From Lampris incognitus (Eukaryota > Chordata > Actinopteri > Lampriformes > Lampridae), in assembly GCF_029633865.1 (NCBI RefSeq), contig NC_079213.1:2968200-3032199 (forward strand): DNA of 64,000 bases, in the 5' to 3' direction. Position numbers and translations under genes: made by a program. The notes beneath the pieces were generated by a model that was given only the letters and a program-made list of their open reading frames with translations, was not told the DNA's origin and ran no database searches. Shown one piece after another: positions 10,044 to 21,175 of the stretch (the stretch's first letter is position 1; the number at the start of each line of letters is the position of its first letter).

Positions 10044-10493
10044 TTTTATAAATGTATTTCTAGTTTTTCCCTTATCCCACCCGATTAACCCAGTGGCATA
10101 TGGCCGGAACTCTTGTGGAATCACTCCCCTGGCTCACGTTTCCACAGGAGGGAGATAGGCGTAACACCAGCTTCCTTCCAACTCGTGCCGGCTGCTCTGG
10201 CGAGTTTACACGCTGAAGCCTCCTCGCGTGGATTGCATCACCTTCAGGCCACGAAGGGAGAACGCTTTCGGTCGCTTGGCTGCAGTTGCCTGGATGGGCC
10301 AGAGGGGTCGCTAGAGAACGACGAGTCCCCGAACACTACACCGATCTACACCCACTATCCCTCGGGTAAGGGTGGTCTAATGAAGGCCTGACCCCGTGGA
10401 CGCTCTGGCCGAGGCCGGTTACGAACCTCCCAGCCACGTGACGAGCGGACTGCAAGAACGGCGGGTTATCCCGCTCGGCCACCAGAGCGGCCT
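10044..10493 (-). mobile_element. tRNA-headed SINE, family A, near full length
   Basis: Reads 5' to 3' on the minus strand. The head has GCTCTGGTGGCCGAGCGGGA (A-box-like TGGCCGAGCGG) and a B-box-like GAGGTTCGTAACC. A body of about 350 bp follows, then a tail AAACTAGAAATACATTTATA. A second copy lies at 41512-41990 and a 3' remnant at 41030-41098. The Leu/Ser-type A box suggests which tRNA class it came from. Confidence 0.8.
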
Positions 10494-10734
10494 TGTTTTG
10501 ATCTCTTTAAACTAATTCTTAATTAGACTGCTGCAGTTCTGCTCCAACCAAGAAATGATTAGGTTAGGAGCTGTCCCAGTCTGTTATTGGGTTATGTTAC
10601 CAGAGTGGGCAAGAAAAGACCTCCAGACTCTTTCCAATGTATTTGCTTTCCGCTTCAGTGTAAATGTGATTTTCTGTTTTTGTCTAGCTTCCGGTAAAAC
10701 ATCACCTCTTCAAGCCGTCTGGTCTGGTATGGCG

Positions 10735-11370
10735 GCACCGCGCTCTTCCGGTTTAGGAGGATGAGGCGTCGAGCTAACAGAGTGGTAAAGGCAACCACAC
10801 TGCACATTTCAGTCGACCACTGCATCCTCTGGCCTCAATCCAAACAGGGCAATAATGGGCTGAGGTACAGTTGTCATACCATACATGTCACTAAGGGATT
10901 CAAAGACCTTTTTGCCAGAAAGTCTGATGGCTTGAACATGACCAAGACATGCACAACCAGTCTGCAGCGGCAGTCTTACATGGATCACAGGTGGGATCAG
11001 TGTTTGGCTATATCCTTGCCAGCTTCTCCTTAGTGAGATGAAGACGGTGAACTATCTTGTATTAGACCGTGTCTAGCACAAGGAGAGCAGGAGTGTACTA
11101 GGTCGAGAACTGATGTCCACTGATCCTCTGCAAAAGACAGGCCTGGGTCTTGTTCCCAAACTGTCCTTAGGTTCTTTAGAGATTGTTGGGTTAATGGTGT
11201 TAATAACATCATATATCCAGAAGATGGCCCCTTTGAGACTAGTATTAAATCCTAGAAGAGCATCTAAGGGGGTGCTTGGAGGTTGCTCTGAGAAAGGTGA
11301 TAGCCTAATCACTTTTGACCCTATGAATCTCCTCCAATTAGACATTAGGAAAGCTGAATCATGAAGTTAT
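10735..11370 (-). mobile_element. Degenerate L1/Tx1-type ORF2 C-terminal fragment
   Basis: Split over minus-strand frames with shifts. LKGAIFWIYDVIN, then WEQDPGLSFAEDQWTSVLDL and CARHGLIQ, then ESLSDMYG...PIIALFGLRPED, then LLARRLILLNRKSAVPP. This is the order seen at the C-terminal end of L1-like ORF2 proteins. Several stops and frameshifts mark it as an old copy. Confidence 0.65.
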
Positions 11371-11616
11371 CAAATTACCCTTTAGATAACATGCCTTGCA
11401 TTTAGGCCACGTTTAAGGTTGCCACCTGTCCCGTAAAATGTGGATTCGGCCTGTATTTGACAAATCGTGTGTGCTGTTTTGAATCAATACGGGACATGAT
11501 TAGTTGTGTATTTTCATAAACGTCCTTTTTTCCCCCCACGAAGACTCGCTCTACTCTGCCTCTGATGGGCTAGTATTCGTTGCCCTCGTTGGTTAGGTTG
11601 GTTGGGTTTAGGCATG

Positions 11617-11803
11617 AGCAGTGAGAAGGATGCTGAATATTGAGCTGCCAGGGAAGAGGAGAAGAGGAAGGCCAAAGACGATGTTTATGGATGTGGTGAG
11701 GGAGGACATGCAGGTGGCTGGCGTGACAGAGGAAGATGCAGAGGACAGGAAGAGATACCCCTAACGGAAGCAGCCAAAAGTAGTACTAGTAGTAGTAGTG
11801 TGT
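11617..11803 (+). mobile_element. 3' end of an RTE-like LINE
   Basis: The DNA closely matches the 8165-8359 copy (GCTGAATATTGAGCTGCCAG, GATGTGGTGAGGGAGGACAT, CTAACGGAAGCAGCC) and also ends in a (GTA)n-like tail. It has lost a stretch before the stop codon. This is a second copy of the same family. Confidence 0.8.
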
Positions 11804-11934
11804 AGAGAGGAAATTCTCTCACACATGCCTATGCATTGTTTCTAACACCCCTTTCACACTGGCCAAAAAAACCCGCTAGCAAAGGCGGATGTTAGCAGAG
11901 TTTTTTTGGTCATAGTGAAGGGAGTGTTGCAACA

Positions 11935-12160
11935 CTATGGAGGAACTACAACACTTAGACAAACTGAATATGCCAGCACACATGAAAACAATGCTTTAGA
12001 AACTTCCTCACCAGCTTACAGAGAAATGGAGAATGGCTGCATGTGAAGTCTCTAAAAAACTTAGTTGCAGATCTGGCTTTAAGGACATGCCCGTTCATTG
12101 AGCACCAAGTCAAAATCATTTCCGATCCAACTTTTGGTGACATCCAAGACACTCAAGTTG
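11935..12160 (+). mobile_element. BEL/Pao-type gag remnant
   Basis: The plus frame reads LDKLNMPAHMKTML, a stop, then KLPHQLTEKWRMAACEVSKK and, after decay, SNFW.HPRHS. This resembles the BEL/Pao gag segment KLP-KLRERWR--AC ... DPIFGDIQD. Two stops within 70 codons show it is dead. No LTR is visible beside it. Confidence 0.5.
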
Positions 12161-12202
12161 GGGTAAATACGTTTCCTTTATTAAAAATTCAGTTACTGCA
12201 AA

Positions 12203-12405
12203 TTAACCCATCCTAGGTGTGATGTGTGTAGCTAGGAGCAGTGGGCTGCCGCCTTCATGCTGCGCCCGGGGACCAACTCCAGTTCTTTTGCCACTGCCTT
12301 GCTCAGGGGCACAGACAGGAGTATAAACCCTAACATGCATGTTTCTTTTGATGGTGGGAGGAAACCAGAGCACCTGGGGAAAACCCACCGCAGACACGGG
12401 AGAAC
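12203..12405 (-). mobile_element. SINE family C fragment
   Basis: Minus-strand match to the mid and 3' part of the copy at 61318-61625: GGTTTCCTCCCACCATC, ACATGCATGTTAGGGTTTAT, CTGAGCAAGGCAGTGGCAAA, AGCAGCCCACTGCTC. The tRNA-like head is missing. Confidence 0.7.
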
Positions 12406-12548
12406 AAAAGAAATGCAAATAAATAAATAAAATAGAGGAAGCAACAAGGCAAAGGTACAGCAAGAGTGCCAGTTCAAAAGAAACAGTTTTACATCTACTG
12501 TCTTAAGTTTAATGACCCAGCTGTGACGCAAGCTCAAATGTAAAGTAG

Positions 12549-12716
12549 TGTAACGATCACGGATGAATAGGCTCGCTAGCGCTTGGCTAACGAGTCAGGC
12601 CCTTTAGTCGACTGGTTAACGTTGTCGCCCGTGGTGCGAGAGATCCGGGTTCGCGCCCCGGCTGTGGCGGTTCCCTCCATCGGATGCGCTTCCCGAAGGA
12701 GGGGGGTAATGTAGCC
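12549..12716 (+). mobile_element. TRIM family 2 fragment with tRNA-like core
   Basis: Starts TGTAACGATCACGGATGAAT and carries CTTTAGTCGACTGGTTAACG (A-box region) and GGGTTCGCGCCCC (T-arm/B-box region). It ends with GCTTCCCGAAGGAGGGGGG, the same purine tract found between the inverted LTRs at 14429-14814. It resembles family 1 in layout (TG start, GCTAACG motif, tRNA-like core) but differs in sequence. Confidence 0.55.
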
Positions 12717-12999
12717 ACGTCCAACCAGTTTGGTCAGTTTATTTTCTAATGTAATAAGAAAAACTTAAACAAAACTTTATATTAATATTATTCACCAGCC
12801 TCAATACTTTTCATAAATATATCAATATTTAATTAGGTATTTTATGACCCCAATCCCACCCAATCATCTTATCACATTGCAAGGCACGTGCTTGTGCCTG
12901 CGTAGCTGCGAGATCCCGAAGTGCTGCTGAAGTGCTGTGTGTGCGTGAGTATCGTTTGCTAGCTAGCTAGCTAGCTTAAGTAGAATAGCCTACGTTAAA
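12717..12999. other. Upstream flank of the ZMYM-like ORF
   Basis: AT-rich sequence followed by a GCTAGCTAGCTAGCTAGC run at about 12958-12975, just before the Met at 13000. It may be the 5' end of a hAT element, but I cannot find a convincing terminal repeat. Confidence 0.35.
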
Positions 13000-14260
13000 A
13001 TGGCCAGACAAAGCTCTCTATTCAATTTTTTCAAAAGACCACGACGTACTTTAGAAGAGGACACGCCTCAAGTCGTCAAGCATGTTTCTGCCACCGAATC
13101 CAGAACAACCGCGCCTTCTCCCCCTCCACTACCAGCAGACATGGCCCCAGCCCACTACCAGCAGTCATGGCCCCAGCCCACTACCAGCAGACATGGCCCC
13201 AGTCCACTACCAGCAGACATGGCCCCAGCCCACTACCAGCAGTCATGGCCCCAGCCCACTACCAGCAGACATGGCCCCAGCCCACTACCAGCAGACATGG
13301 CCCCAGCCCACTACCAGCAGACATGGTCCCAGCCCACTACCAGCAGTCATGGTCCCAGCCCACTACCAGCAGACATGGCCCCAGCCCACTACCAGCAGAC
13401 ATGGTCCCAGCCCACTACCAGCAGTCATGGTCCCAGCCCACTACCAGCAGACATGGTCCCAGCCCACTACCAGCAGTCATGGCCCCAGCCCACTACCAGC
13501 AGACATGGCCCCAGCCCACTACCAGCAGACATGGTCCCAGCCCACTACCAGCAGTCATGGTCCCAGCCCACTACCAGCAGACATGGCCCCAGCCCACTAC
13601 CAGCAGACATGGTCCCAGCCCACTACCAGCAGTCATGGCCCCAGCCCACTACCAGCAGTCATGGCCCCAGCCCACTACCAGCAGACATGGCCCCAGCCCA
13701 CTACCAGCAGTCATGGCCCCAGCCCACTACCAGCAGTCATGGCCCCAGCCCACTACCAGCAGTCATGGCCCCAGCCCACTACCAGCAGACATGGCCCCAG
13801 CCCACTACCAGCAGACATGGCCCCAGCCCACTACCAGCAGTCATGGCCCCAGCCCACTACCAGCAGACATGGCCCCAGCCCACTACCAGCAGTCATGGCC
13901 CCAGCCCACTACCAGCAGTCATGGCCCCAGCCCACTACCAGCAGACATGGCCCCAGCCCACGCACCGGAACTTACCGACACAGGTGCCACTGCTCCACTC
14001 GCCCCCACAGACCTATCAGCCGTAGATGAGCCAGCTTCTCAGCCTAGGCTGCGAACATTCCCTGCTACAAGAACGGACAACTGGGACAGAAGTTTTTTCC
14101 GGTCGATGGTATGAGAGATTGAAATGGATGGAGTATAGCATATCCAGAAATGCTTTGTTTTGCCAACCATGCCGCCATTTGACTGCTCCCTCCTCAGTTG
14201 CAGAGGGTGTCCAGAGGCCGCAGCGGCAGGTGAAGCCGCCTGGTAGGTTAAATCTGTGAG
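13000..14260 (+). pseudogene. hAT/ZMYM-like N-terminus with TTF-type zinc finger, invaded by a minisatellite
   Basis: The start MARQSSLFNFFKRPRRTLEE resembles the leader of ZMYM1-like hAT-derived proteins. After the minisatellite the sequence reads RTFPATRTDNWDRSFFRSMV and, one frame over, YERLKWMEYSISRNALFCQP followed by CRHLT. That is a TTF-type zinc finger (W-Y/F...KWLEYS...AFCxxCR). Frame 13000-14025 stops at the repeat exit, and the finger sits in other frames. Transposase catalytic regions are absent downstream. I read it as a broken N-terminal half; a spliced gene using a different exit frame cannot be fully excluded. Confidence 0.6.
13128..13965. repeat. 26-bp minisatellite, about 32 copies, inside the ZMYM-like ORF
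   Basis: The unit is CCACTACCAGCAGACATGGC plus CCCAGC, with GACATGG/GTCATGG and CCCCAG/TCCCAG variants. A 26-bp unit shifts frame each copy, yet all three forward frames stay open, so they cycle through ADMAPAHYQQ, SWPQPTTS and RHGPSPLP. Confidence 0.95.
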
Positions 14261-14428
14261 AACCCAGTTGTTGTTATAACAATGTCATGTTGAAAAGATG
14301 TAAAAAAAAATAAAAATGAAATGTTGTTGTACTGTAAACGTACCGGGTTCAGATTTTAGGGGAGGAGTGTAGTGTAGTGTATGGAGATACACACGAAAGC
14401 AAATGCTTTTATTTGCAGTAATATGTAT

Positions 14429-14814
14429 TGTAGCGAATTCGGGGGGGGGGGGGGACAAGGCATCCACAGGAAGCGCCGCGGCCGGAACGCGAAACCGTAT
14501 CGCCCGCACCGCAGGAGGCATCGCTAACCACTGGACTAAAGGGTCAGACCCGCCAGCCAGCGGCCAGCGTGTCTCCTTATCCATGCACGGTACAGTATTT
14601 TATGTTTGACCTGATATGCTGAAGCGCGAGGACGCGCTTCCCGAAGGAGGGGGGAGGGGTAGCGTTACGTGCATGGATAAGAAGACACGCTGGATCGCGG
14701 GTCTGACCCTTTAGTCGAGCGGTTAGCGATGCCTCCTGCGGTGCGGGCGATACGGGTTCGCGTCCCGGCCGCGGCACTTCCTGTGGTTGCGTTGTCTCCC
14801 CCGAATTCGCTACA
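14429..14814. mobile_element. TRIM family 2: inverted LTR pair (large palindrome)
   Basis: The minus-oriented LTR is 14429-14594 (TGTAGCGAATTC...CACGGTACA) and the plus-oriented LTR is about 14665-14814 (...CCGAATTCGCTACA), with their 5' ends facing inward. The 70-bp spacer contains the purine tract CGAAGGAGGGGGGAGGGG. Each LTR has TTTAGTCSAGYGGTTAGCGATG (A-box region), and the right copy has a clean T-arm CGGGTTCGCGTCCCG. The left copy has a 14-base G run at about 14441-14454 where the right copy, in the opposite orientation, has a short C run. Confidence 0.7.
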
Positions 14815-15005
14815 ATATACACAACTTTGTTAAAAGAAACACTCAACCGTAGGACAATTGCTCAACAAACCAGGAGCCAAATAATCCAGTGAGACAAGTA
14901 AAACCTCTATGAGACAGTACAAGCCTGTTTCACGCCACAAGCAGCCATCAGCTGTCAATAAAGCTGCTGATGAAGGAACATACCATAAACTGCCTCTCAT
15001 GCACA

Positions 15006-15141
15006 TCACTTGACGCGTCTCTGCTGGAGCGGGTCTCCGTGCTGTGACGCGTCTGCTGGAGCGGGTCTCCGTGCTGTGACGCGTCTGCTGGAGCGGGTCT
15101 CCGTGCTGTGACGCGTCTGCTGGAGCGGGTCTCCGTGCTGT
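15006..15141. repeat. 32-bp tandem repeat, about 4 copies, CpG-rich
   Basis: The unit reads GACGCGTCTGCTGGAGCGGG then TCTCCGTGCTGT. The first copy has a CTCTGCTGG variant. Each unit carries four CpGs. Confidence 0.9.
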
Positions 15142-15239
15142 GGCTTCTGTTCTTCAGCAAGATGATTGAGTGCTGTTCCTTTGCTGTTTTTAAGTCGGCT
15201 ATGACTCCGTTATATCCAGGTGGATATCGAACCTGTGAC

Positions 15240-15527
15240 CTGAGGCATTTCGCTCTGTCGCTGAGTCGTTTCGGGCTCGGCGATTGAAGGCGCTCCGCCG
15301 GCCCCCCCCCGCGCGCGCGTGCCCGTGAGCGTGCGTGGAGACAGTCAGTCGTGTGTGTGAGTCCACCTGACAGGCTGCGCTCGACGTCCTCCGTGGATAA
15401 AACCTCCTTTTCACCTCCTTTTCTTTTCTTTTCTCTTCTTTTCGTTAAACAATTTCTGTGGACTTTTATCATCACAGCTGAGGTCGAGACCTGCTCTCCA
15501 TTTTCACACAGACACCATCTTTCTGAG
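15240..15527 (+). promoter_or_regulatory. Candidate CpG-rich promoter and non-coding first exon
   Basis: 15240-15400 is rich in CpG (GCGCGCGCGTGCCCGTGAGC and neighbours) and ends with GTGGATAAAACC. A pyrimidine-rich leader follows, then TCTGAG|GTAAGA, a consensus splice donor at 15527/15528. The next plus-strand gene with a recognisable 3' partner is CMAH, whose first coding exon begins after an acceptor at 36751-36752, so this could be its 5' non-coding exon. That would put the 31-bp satellite in intron 1. This is inference only; CpGs could also come from the adjacent repeat. Confidence 0.3.
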
Positions 15528-15578
15528 GTAAGACAGCGTCCCTCTTGTCCAACCGGCTGGCTGGTGTAATGTGTTATC

Positions 15579-18500
15579 AGTCTGATTACCAGGGACAGCG
15601 TCCCCATACTGTCTGATTACCAGGGACGCTGTCCCCATACAGTCTGATTACCAGGGACGCTGTCCCCATACAGTCTGATTACCAGGGACAGCGTCCCATA
15701 CTGTCTGATTACCAGGGACAGTGTCCCCATACTGTCTGATTACCAGGGACGCTGTCCCCATACAGTCTGATTACCAGGGACAGCGTCTGGGGACGCTGTC
15801 CCCATACAGTCTGATTACCAGGGACAGCGTCCCCATACTGTCTGATTACCAGGGACAGCGTCCCCATACTGTCTGATTACCAGGGACGCTGTCCCCATAC
15901 AGTCTGATTACCAGGGACAGCGTCCCCATACAGTCTGATTACCAGGGACAGCGTCCCCATACTGTCTGATTACCAGGGATGATGGGGACAGCGTCCCATA
16001 CTGTCTGATTACCAGGGACAGTGTCCCATACTGTCTGATTACCAGGGACAGCGTCCCATACTGTCTGCTTACTGTCTGATTACCAGGGACAGCGTCCCCA
16101 TACTGTCTGATTACCAGGGACGCTGTCCCCATACAGTCTGATTACCAGGGACGCTGTCCCCATACAGTCTGATTACCAGGGACAGCGTCCCATACTGTCT
16201 GATTACCAGGGACGCTGTCCCCATACAGTCTGATTACCAGGGACAGCGTCCCCATACTGTCTGATTACCAGGGACAGCGTCCCCATACTGTCTGATTACC
16301 AGGGACAGCGTCCCCATACAGTCTGATTATCAGGGACAGCGTCCCCATACTGTCTGATTACCAGGGACAGCGTCCCCATACTGTCTGATTACCAGGGACA
16401 GCGTCCCCATACTGTCTGATTACCAGGGACGCTGTCCCCATACAGTCTGATTACCAGGGACAGCGTCCCATACTGTCTGATTACCAGGGACAGTGTCCCA
16501 TACTGTCTGATTACCAGGGACAGCGTCCCCATACTGTCTGATTACCAGGGACAGCGTCCCCATACTGTCTGATTACCAGGGACGATGGGGACAGCGTCCC
16601 ATACTGTCTGATTACCAGGGACAGCGTCCCCATACTGTCTGATTACCAGGGACGATGGGGACAGCGTCCCATACTGTCTGATTACCAGGGACAGTGTCCC
16701 ATACTGTCTGATTACCAGGGACAGCGTCCCCATACTGTCTGATTACCAGGGACAGCGTCCCCATACTGTCTGATTACCAGAGACAGCGTCCCCATACTGT
16801 CTGATTACCGGGACAGCGTCCCCATACTGTCTGATTACCAGGGACAGTGTCCCATACTGTCTGATTACCAGGGAATGCGTCCCCATACTGTCTGATTACC
16901 AGGGACGCTGTCCCCATACTGTCTGATTACCAGGGACAGCGTCCCCATACTGTCTGATTACCAGGGACGCTGTCCCCATACAGTCTGATTACCAGGGACA
17001 GCATCCCATACTGTCTGATTACCGGGGACAGCGTCCCATACTGTCTGATTATCAGGGACAGCGTCCCATACTGTCTGATTACCGGGGACAGCGTCCCCAT
17101 ACTGTCTGATTACCAGGGACAGCGTCCCATACTGTCTGATTACCAGGGACAGCGTCCCCATACAGTCTGATTACCAGGGACAGCATCCCCATACAGTCTG
17201 ATTATCAGGGACAGCGTCCCCATACTGTCTGATTACCAGGGACAGCGTCCCCATACTGTCTGATTACCAGGGACAGCGTCCCCATACAGTCTGATTATCA
17301 GGGACAGCGTCCCCATACTGTCTGATTATCAGGGACAGCGTCCCCATACTGTCTGAATATCAGGGACAGCGTCCCATACTGTCTGATTACCGGGGACAGC
17401 GTCCCATACTGTCTGATTACCAGGGACAGCGTCCCCATACTGTCTGATTACCGGGGACAGCGTCCCATACTGTCTGATTACCAGGGACAGTGTCCCCATA
17501 CTGTCTGATTACCAGGGACAGCGTCCCATACTGTCTGATTACCAGGGACAGTGTCCCATACTGTCTGATTACCGGGGACAGCGTCCCATACTGTCTGATT
17601 ACCAGGGACAGCGTCCCCATACTGTCTGATTACCAGGGACAGCGTCCCCATACTGTCTGAATATCAGGGACAGCGTCCCCATGCTGTCTGATTACCAGGG
17701 ACAGCGTCCCCATACTGTCTGAATATCAGGGACAGTGTCCCATACTGTCTGATTACCAGGGACAGCGTCCCCATACTGTCTGATTACCAGGGACAGCGTC
17801 CCCATACTGTCTGAATATCAGGGACAGCGTCCCCATACTGTCTGATTACCAGGGACAGCGTCCCCATACAGTCTGATTACCAGGGACGCTGTCCCCATAC
17901 AGTCTGATTACCAGGGACAGCGTCCCATACTGTCTGATTACCAGGGACGCGCGTCCCCATACTGTCTGATTACCAGGGACGCTGTCCCCATACAGTCTGA
18001 TTACCAGGGACAGCGTCCCATACTGTCTGATTACCAGGGACAGCGTCCCCATACTGTCTGATTACCAGGGACAGCGTCCCCATACTGTCTGATTACCAGG
18101 GACGATGGGGACAGCGTCCCATACTGTCTGATTACCAGGGACAGTGTCCCATACTGTCTGATTACCAGGGACAGCGTCCCCATACTGTCTGATTACCAGG
18201 GACGATGGGGACAGCGTCCCATACTGTCTGATTACCAGGGACAGTGTCCCATACTGTCTGATTACCAGGGACAGCGTCCCCATACTGTCTGATTACCAGG
18301 GACAGCGTCCCCATACTGTCTGATTACCAGAGACAGCGTCCCCATACTGTCTGATTACCGGGACAGCGTCCCCATACTGTCTGATTACCAGGGACAGTGT
18401 CCCATACTGTCTGATTACCAGGGAATGCGTCCCCATACTGTCTGATTACCAGGGACGCTGTCCCCATACTGTCTGATTACCAGGTCCCCATACAGTCTGA

Positions 18501-19948
18501 TTACCAGGGACAGCGTCCCATACTGTCTGATTACCGGGGACAGCGTCCCATACTGTCTGATTATCAGGGACAGCGTCCCATACTGTCTGATTACCGGGGA
18601 CAGCGTCCCCATACTGTCTGATTACCAGGGACAGCGTCCCATACTGTCTGATTACCAGGGACAGCGTCCCCATACAGTCTGATTACCAGGGACAGCATCC
18701 CCATACAGTCTGATTATCAGGGACAGCGTCCCCATACTGTCTGATTACCAGGGACAGCGTCCCCATACTGTCTGATTACCAGGGACAGCGTCCCCATACA
18801 GTCTGATTATCAGGGACAGCGTCCCCATACTGTCTGAGTACCAGGGACAGCGTCCCCATACTGTCTGATTACCAGGGACAGCGTCCCATACTGTCTGATT
18901 ACCAGGGACAGTGTCCCCATACTGTCTGATTACCAGGGACAGTGTCCCCATACTGTCTGATTACCAGGGACAGCGTCCCATACTGTCTGATTACCAGGGA
19001 CAGCGTCCCCATACTGTCTGATTACCAGGGACAGCGTCCCCATACTGTCTGAATATCAGGGACAGTGTCCCCATACTGTCTGAGTACCAGGGACAGCGTC
19101 CCCATACTGTCTGATTACCAGGGACAGCGTCCCATACTGTCTGATTACCAGGGACAGTGTCCCCATACTGTCTGATTACCAGGGACAGCGTCCCCATACT
19201 GTCTGATTACCAGGGACAGCGTCCCCATACTGTCTGAATATCAGGGACAGTGTCCCCATACTGTCTGATTACCAGGGACAGCGTCCCATACTGTCTGATT
19301 ACCAGGGACAGTGTCCCCATACTGTCTGATTACCAGGGACAGTGTCCCCATACTGTCTGATTACCAGGGACAGTGTCCCCATACTGTCTGAATATCAGGG
19401 ACAGCGTCCCCATACTGTCTGAATATCAGGGACAGCGTCCCCATACTGTCTGATTACCAGGGACAGCGTCCCCATACTGTCTGAATATCAGGGACAGTGT
19501 CCCCATACTGTCTGATTACCAGGGACAGCGTCCCATACTGTCTGATTACCAGGGACAGTGTCCCCATACTGTCTGAATATCAGGGACAGCGTCCCCATAC
19601 TGTCTGAATATCAGGGACAGCGTCCCCATACTGTCTGATTACCAGGGACAGCGTCCCCATACTGTCTGAATATCAGGGACAGTGTCCCCATACTGTCTGA
19701 TTACCAGGGACAGTGTCCCCATACTGTCTGATTACCAGGGACAGCGTCCCCATACTGTCTGATTACCAGGGACAGCGTCCCCATACTGTCTGAATATCAG
19801 GGACAGCGTCCCCATACTGTCTGATTACCAGGGACAGCGTCCCCATACTGTCTGAATATCAGGGACAGCGTCCCCATACTGTCTGATTACCGGGGACAGC
19901 GTCCCCATACTGTCTGATTACCAGGGACAGCGTCCCCATACTGTCTGC
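15579..19948. repeat. 31-bp satellite array, about 140 copies, 4.37 kb
   Basis: The main unit is CTGTCTGATTACCAGGGACA then GCGTCCCCATA. Variants are a 30-bp form (TCCCATA), GTGTCCC, TATCAGGG, and a longer form with an inserted GATGGGGACAGC. Each unit contains GGGAC-AGC-GTCCC, and a set of units carries the flipped core GGGAC-GCT-GTCCC. Rare markers CCAGAGACAG (about 16777 and 18327) and GGGAATGCGT (16871 and 18421) recur 1550 bp apart, 50 units, showing a segmental duplication inside the array. Short minus-strand frames here are repeat artefacts. Confidence 0.95.
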
Positions 19949-20072
19949 TAGTTTCTGCTGGACTTGTTTCCCAACACAATTGTGAAGATCGTCTACATTT
20001 TAATTATTTCTACTTTCCACCTTTATTTTTCCATGAAGAAAGTGTGGAGGTTGTTGTCATACAGGTTTATTC

Positions 20073-20178
<106 letters not shown>

Positions 20179-20514
20179 TTAGCTAATTTTCCAGTTCAAC
20201 TGAATCCTTTATTGCAGACTCAGGGTCCATAACAGACAGAGACAAGGCCCAGGCCAGACAAGACGCAGAGTAAACTCGGTGAAGTGACGCAGATGGGCCG
20301 GGCCCTGGGCCGGGCCCGTGTCCTGTACCGGGTCAGAATGATCCGCTGGCAGAAATGACAAGCCCTTCTGTTTAAGTCCGCTGTGGTGGCGTTAAAGGTA
20401 TGCGGTGAGACAGACGGGGGGACGGTCCATTAGATTAACAGCAAAACTGACAGCGGTGACTTGTACATTACCTTTGACCTGCACTACACTGAAAACAACA
20501 CAACAGCACATGAA

Positions 20515-20573
20515 CGTTGTCGGTTTTGTTTTGTTGTGTTGTTTTGTTGTGTTGTTTTGTTGTGTTGTTTTGT
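20515..20573. repeat. Short 13-bp T/G repeat
   Basis: GTTTTGTTGTGTT is repeated about four times. The frames over it spell only FCCVVL-type strings. Confidence 0.8.
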
Positions 20574-20702
20574 CTTCAAGAGAAACACTTGTTTCTATTT
20601 TCATTCCTGCAACATACAAGAAACAAGTTGGGACAGTAAAGCATTTACTAGTTGGTAAAGTTGCCATTCCTCTCACAACGCTTAAAAGACGTGTAGGGGT
20701 GA

Positions 20703-21026
20703 AGACACCCAGTGATGAAGACACCCGGTGATGAGGACACCCGGTGATGAGGACACCCGGTGATGAAGACACCCGGTGATGAGGACACCCGGTGATGACG
20801 ACACCCGGTGATGAGGACACCCGGTGATGAGGACACCCGGTGATGAAGACACCCGGTGATGAGGACACCCGGTGATGAGGACACCCGGTGATGAAGACAC
20901 CCGGTGATGAGGACACCCGGTGATGAGGACACCCGGTGATGAGGACACCCGGTGATGAAGACACCCGGTGATGAGGACACCCGGTGATGAGGACACCCGG
21001 TGATGAAGACACCCGGTGATGAAGCG
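20703..21026. repeat. 16-bp minisatellite, about 20 copies
   Basis: The unit is GGTGATGAGGACACCC, with GAAGACACCC and one GACGACACCC variant. All three minus frames stay open (HHRVSSSPGVLITGCP), a property of the repeat rather than of a gene. Confidence 0.95.
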
Positions 21027-21175
21027 ATGCGGGTGTAATTTTGTCCCATTCTTCCGACAAACAAGTGTGAAGGTGTGCAGCAGGGCTTGCTTGTTGTATT
21101 TCGTGTTTCAAAATGCGCCACACGGGGTCAGGTCAGGACTGCAGGGGTTTCCCTTGCTCTGTGAAGAGGGCCAGA

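Noticed and set aside
13082..14114. Two further 315-codon frames overlapping the ZMYM-like ORF
   Set aside because: They are the other two phases of the 26-bp repeat; only 13000 has the family-like leader.
15579..19948. CRISPR-like regular array
   Set aside because: No unique spacers: the 31-bp units are contiguous and near-identical, and the genome is a vertebrate's. The same applies to the 11-, 16-, 21- and 26-bp arrays.
20392..21123. 243-codon minus-strand frame
   Set aside because: Most of it is the 16-bp minisatellite; the remaining ends are low-complexity T/G sequence and show no domain.
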